Made by a program: the position numbers and the translations under genes. From contig BROI01000007.1 in assembly GCA_027923505.1 (NCBI GenBank), positions 372,001-436,000 of the forward strand: a DNA stretch of 64,000 nucleotides, written 5' to 3'. Below the pieces are notes generated by a model, which searched no databases, was not told the DNA's origin, and was given only the letters and a program-made list of their open reading frames with translations. Positions 63,901-64,000 of this stretch are shown here, piece after piece. The DNA comes from Mayamaea pseudoterrestris. Its lineage: Eukaryota; Bacillariophyta; Bacillariophyceae; Sellaphorales; Sellaphoraceae. Position 1 is the first letter of the stretch; each line of letters starts with the position of its first letter.

Positions 63901-64000
63901 CCAAGTCCATCAAGCTCGCAAATGGACACACCAAGACGATCCCTTCGTTCTAATATGGGCCAACTGCCTCAGCGGCTTACCTACATTAGTCCTGGGCATC
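57970..64000 (+). CDS. Copia gag-pol polyprotein, partial at window edge
   Basis: One frame open from the ATG at 57970 to the window end. Parts in order: an Ala-rich N-terminus; gag with a C-x2-C-x4-H-x4-C zinc knuckle (CFNCGKKGHISPQC, about 59185-59226); a long spacer (59230-61700) with an Asn run, a hydrophobic helix (VVFAFLLWSLTLVLACAATW, about 60571-60630) and an Arg/Lys run (RRRRRRRNKKAKAKA); protease with DTGAS at 61762; the GAG-pre-integrase zinc finger (HYRLGH..CAAC, about 62485-62620); and the integrase core with VDHF, SDNGRAF and GIAERS. Reverse transcriptase and RNase H are not in view. Confidence 0.9.
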   Translation, partial: MGRSPNKKSKEAKSSAAAAAAEAEAAANVDAAANQDDNYDDKEPEPDAPPLSARNSSKAFTPIKPVHGGLFTTPKEIIPYTGGKPERSFAEFPQTTDIPMEGCRRPSDPKDWKSRTKGLDTKLSTTTNLFTWEKEFWRHLVRHGLDTTPYIAKNETTLAPIVTQCGRFPTVEAVQAAVDEVSPKWDPYDRRNDGDAVEFLLNSLSQEIRQRLEVYTPTDKPECFAVTYWRVIAMVQQHNHALHQRLEREALAIMPHQFPGQNIHQYCASVHKLISQLQNAQVYNHQTTEQLLRNIRTAGGTYSTDNPAATEFMLSLYAFEQAYGTAVTESAEMGAAERDIYMLKAKAAPQDLFKAAETKYDALIAANAWWPARRPQDRRAPAAHVLQVNTNHSNASRSDGAQDRICFNCGKKGHISPQCTEPKRDGSNRSAPNSPRNMPSHSRTSSGRNSSRRGPSTGSYGPRSTGANQNGRPRNNNNNNRRSTSNGSSSVPKLWCGHCNRWGTHDTAAHNNERTKVPNPSQPPTLNPRANLANVFDSHDWVMPSAYYAKLPSFNERWIPPATVEALQSVCLNTSEEEQNLAACVLPPDLSMSPWHLDLEDGGDSFSSFLKEDAYPSPVYVKEAHLSPRYELSPRRLFDEASAAVDTRPVSDSLHDYWFEGMSCPGAPSPVPSTPPLSPNQPDLRLPRMLDLIEDIDGKIKFHFECFGSGPWPLNPPRSILVKRLRAIKGAGSKGSRSNQSNHSSAGNNSGGSDDDSSRSSSNSSSSVDSSDTSSLSNDISLDNVSTASPPRKKPFASGKQAALAAALFMAKGADAFGAPATSSSPTMTQVFRMLPSFLQPTPAQSAAAVFPFNLLPSFLWFEVGESVVFAFLLWSLTLVLACAATWYYMKARRLSRRLQHHLRHCHCYLVLHANGRFGRPVDSPAVDCAWRSARRAIVWRVFHLIAWFNTLWLRWLRRQVAYWTAIGGETTHYRRVGGSRFCVARPDGPQPVPVRQPARRRRRRRRNKKAKAKAEQAAPSSPSSPLDRIHGILKIKAPLSTLTPRSHVHLREMDNFRGHLLANDAFTVSQVDEDINKVHQYLMGFLDMAPCLQTGARIPHRLSRLRHSKYEVNHELSPDSPISPIQGYLSSNTTTPSPQRSRTSSPPRMRSAKVKVEALGRQQFQSPRRCKNGQPSMQPSELPMPVMPTSTTPVASQVEPVVPSPVISGIMDPYVFLLTLTPQETAALPAWIRSTMRAIRRNGHASSFGDDKSSKERVFPVIWDTGASISISYERSDFVGPIEPSPNNDRVSGLTDGAKIEGRGCVAWTFLDNGGMLRTLKLPAYYIPAATVRLLSISSVLQQHYEEFIYGDERAIFLSGSVSTTHSDGSITNNGIEVLVDPASNLPTGYAYDTSSPSASAYRASELSAPPGSPPGPEPAPNASNAPPGNTGRHQNGNLGGSCQTRAHGFLPGSAQGRGPSSNSRQLPSGPQVYSVAMPSPLPPPVVASNNANITEAEKELLRWHYRLGHLAKARIQFLMKGGILAQSEGQRRLHAASSRLVNPPLCAACQYAKQRLRSAPGNKSTAVKDRVGALRRNDVFPGQQVSVDHFICSTKGRLFSSRGKTQEADLYCGGCIFVDHASGYVFIYFQRHLTTDETLAAKEAFELSCRDYGVIPQEYLSDNGRAFASKAFAQHLAVFSQINKFAGVGAHHHNGIAERSIQTIMAITRAMMLHASIHWPELSDLSLWPMACQYAAFLWNKMPDLHSGISPHDLFTRTRWPHSRFHDLHVWGCPVYILEKRLSDGQKLPRWSPRSKRCVFVGMSDAHASSVPLVLNPETGAITPQFHVVFDDYFSTVSSDPGSLPDFETDEWRKLFGDSSYQYIPIDEDGADQEPSTSAPPIPEAAIQQKDRVEAAFETNRPSHPLPGEPAPSEPTGDPLHDPADPTDDGSGLARAQDDSSPPARAPSPTFDTTASANSADSSSASAPTHHNAVTPSPSSSQMDTPRRSLRSNMGQLPQRLTYISPGH

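Larger units (their letters stand above)
57490..64000 (+). mobile_element. Ty1/copia LTR retrotransposon, runs off the window
   Basis: The 5' LTR is about 57490-57848 (TG..CA), followed by a tRNA primer-binding-like site TGGTTACGAGCCC (57850-57862) and a polyprotein from 57970. Order of parts (gag, protease, integrase) is that of Ty1/copia; reverse transcriptase and the 3' LTR lie beyond the window. The style of the late integrase region (NPETGAITPQFHVVFDDYF) is that of stramenopile/diatom copia elements. It looks whole as far as visible, with no break seen, so it is probably young. It inserted into the Harbinger-like transposase and is therefore younger than that element. Confidence 0.9.

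Overview
The window is nuclear DNA of a eukaryote with small spliceosomal introns (74-282 bp, GT-AG), densely packed genes on both strands and short intergenic gaps. It is most likely from a photosynthetic stramenopile, probably a diatom. The evidence is two secreted proteins whose signal peptide is followed by Phe (the ASAF-type plastid signal of algae with secondary plastids), an eEF3 gene, allantoicase, a short Cys/His zinc-finger protein of the kind common in stramenopiles, and a Ty1/copia element resembling the diatom CoDi group. Species cannot be fixed from sequence alone.

Layout. 1-500: relics of a ~169-bp satellite. 716-2271: two tandem paralogues of putative plastid membrane proteins. 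3893-42495: about 22 confident host genes: eEF3; a fusion of a BtuF-like domain, a Cys-rich patch and a PP-loop ATPase; EMC4; a RUS/DUF647 protein; a zinc-finger protein; eIF1; allantoicase; a divergent bromodomain protein; a ubiquitin protease; a GT10 fucosyltransferase; two secreted PBP1-like paralogues; a short unknown protein; a REEP/Yop1 protein; an Arg/Lys/Ser-rich protein; LST8; NSF; HAS1/DDX18; prohibitin 2; a SET-like/TPR/2OG-oxygenase fusion; a stand-alone CaMKII association domain; and an HxRRGD-type glycosyltransferase-like protein. Many neighbours are convergent or divergent, with gaps of 10-350 bp.

42531-55148 is non-genic tandem repeat: short 49-, 180- and 353-bp repeats lead into about 60 copies of a 169-bp satellite. 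It contains a near-identical 2,364-bp (14-unit) duplication and a second, older 2,210-bp periodicity. A pair of 470-bp SINE-like units with tRNA-like promoter motifs interrupts one satellite unit. 55149-57489 is a PIF/Harbinger-like DNA transposon carrying a divergent gene pair: a DDE transposase and a predicted tail-anchored protein of unknown function. Its transposase end is cut by a Ty1/copia retrotransposon (57490 to beyond the window edge) whose polyprotein frame stays open to the last base.

The host genes do not form one pathway. Themes are translation and ribosome assembly (eEF3, eIF1, HAS1), ER and vesicle function (EMC4, REEP, NSF), glycosylation (GT10 and the HxRRGD protein) and purine nitrogen use (allantoicase). 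Exon joins below were chosen by GT-AG sites that keep the reading frame and restore family sequence.
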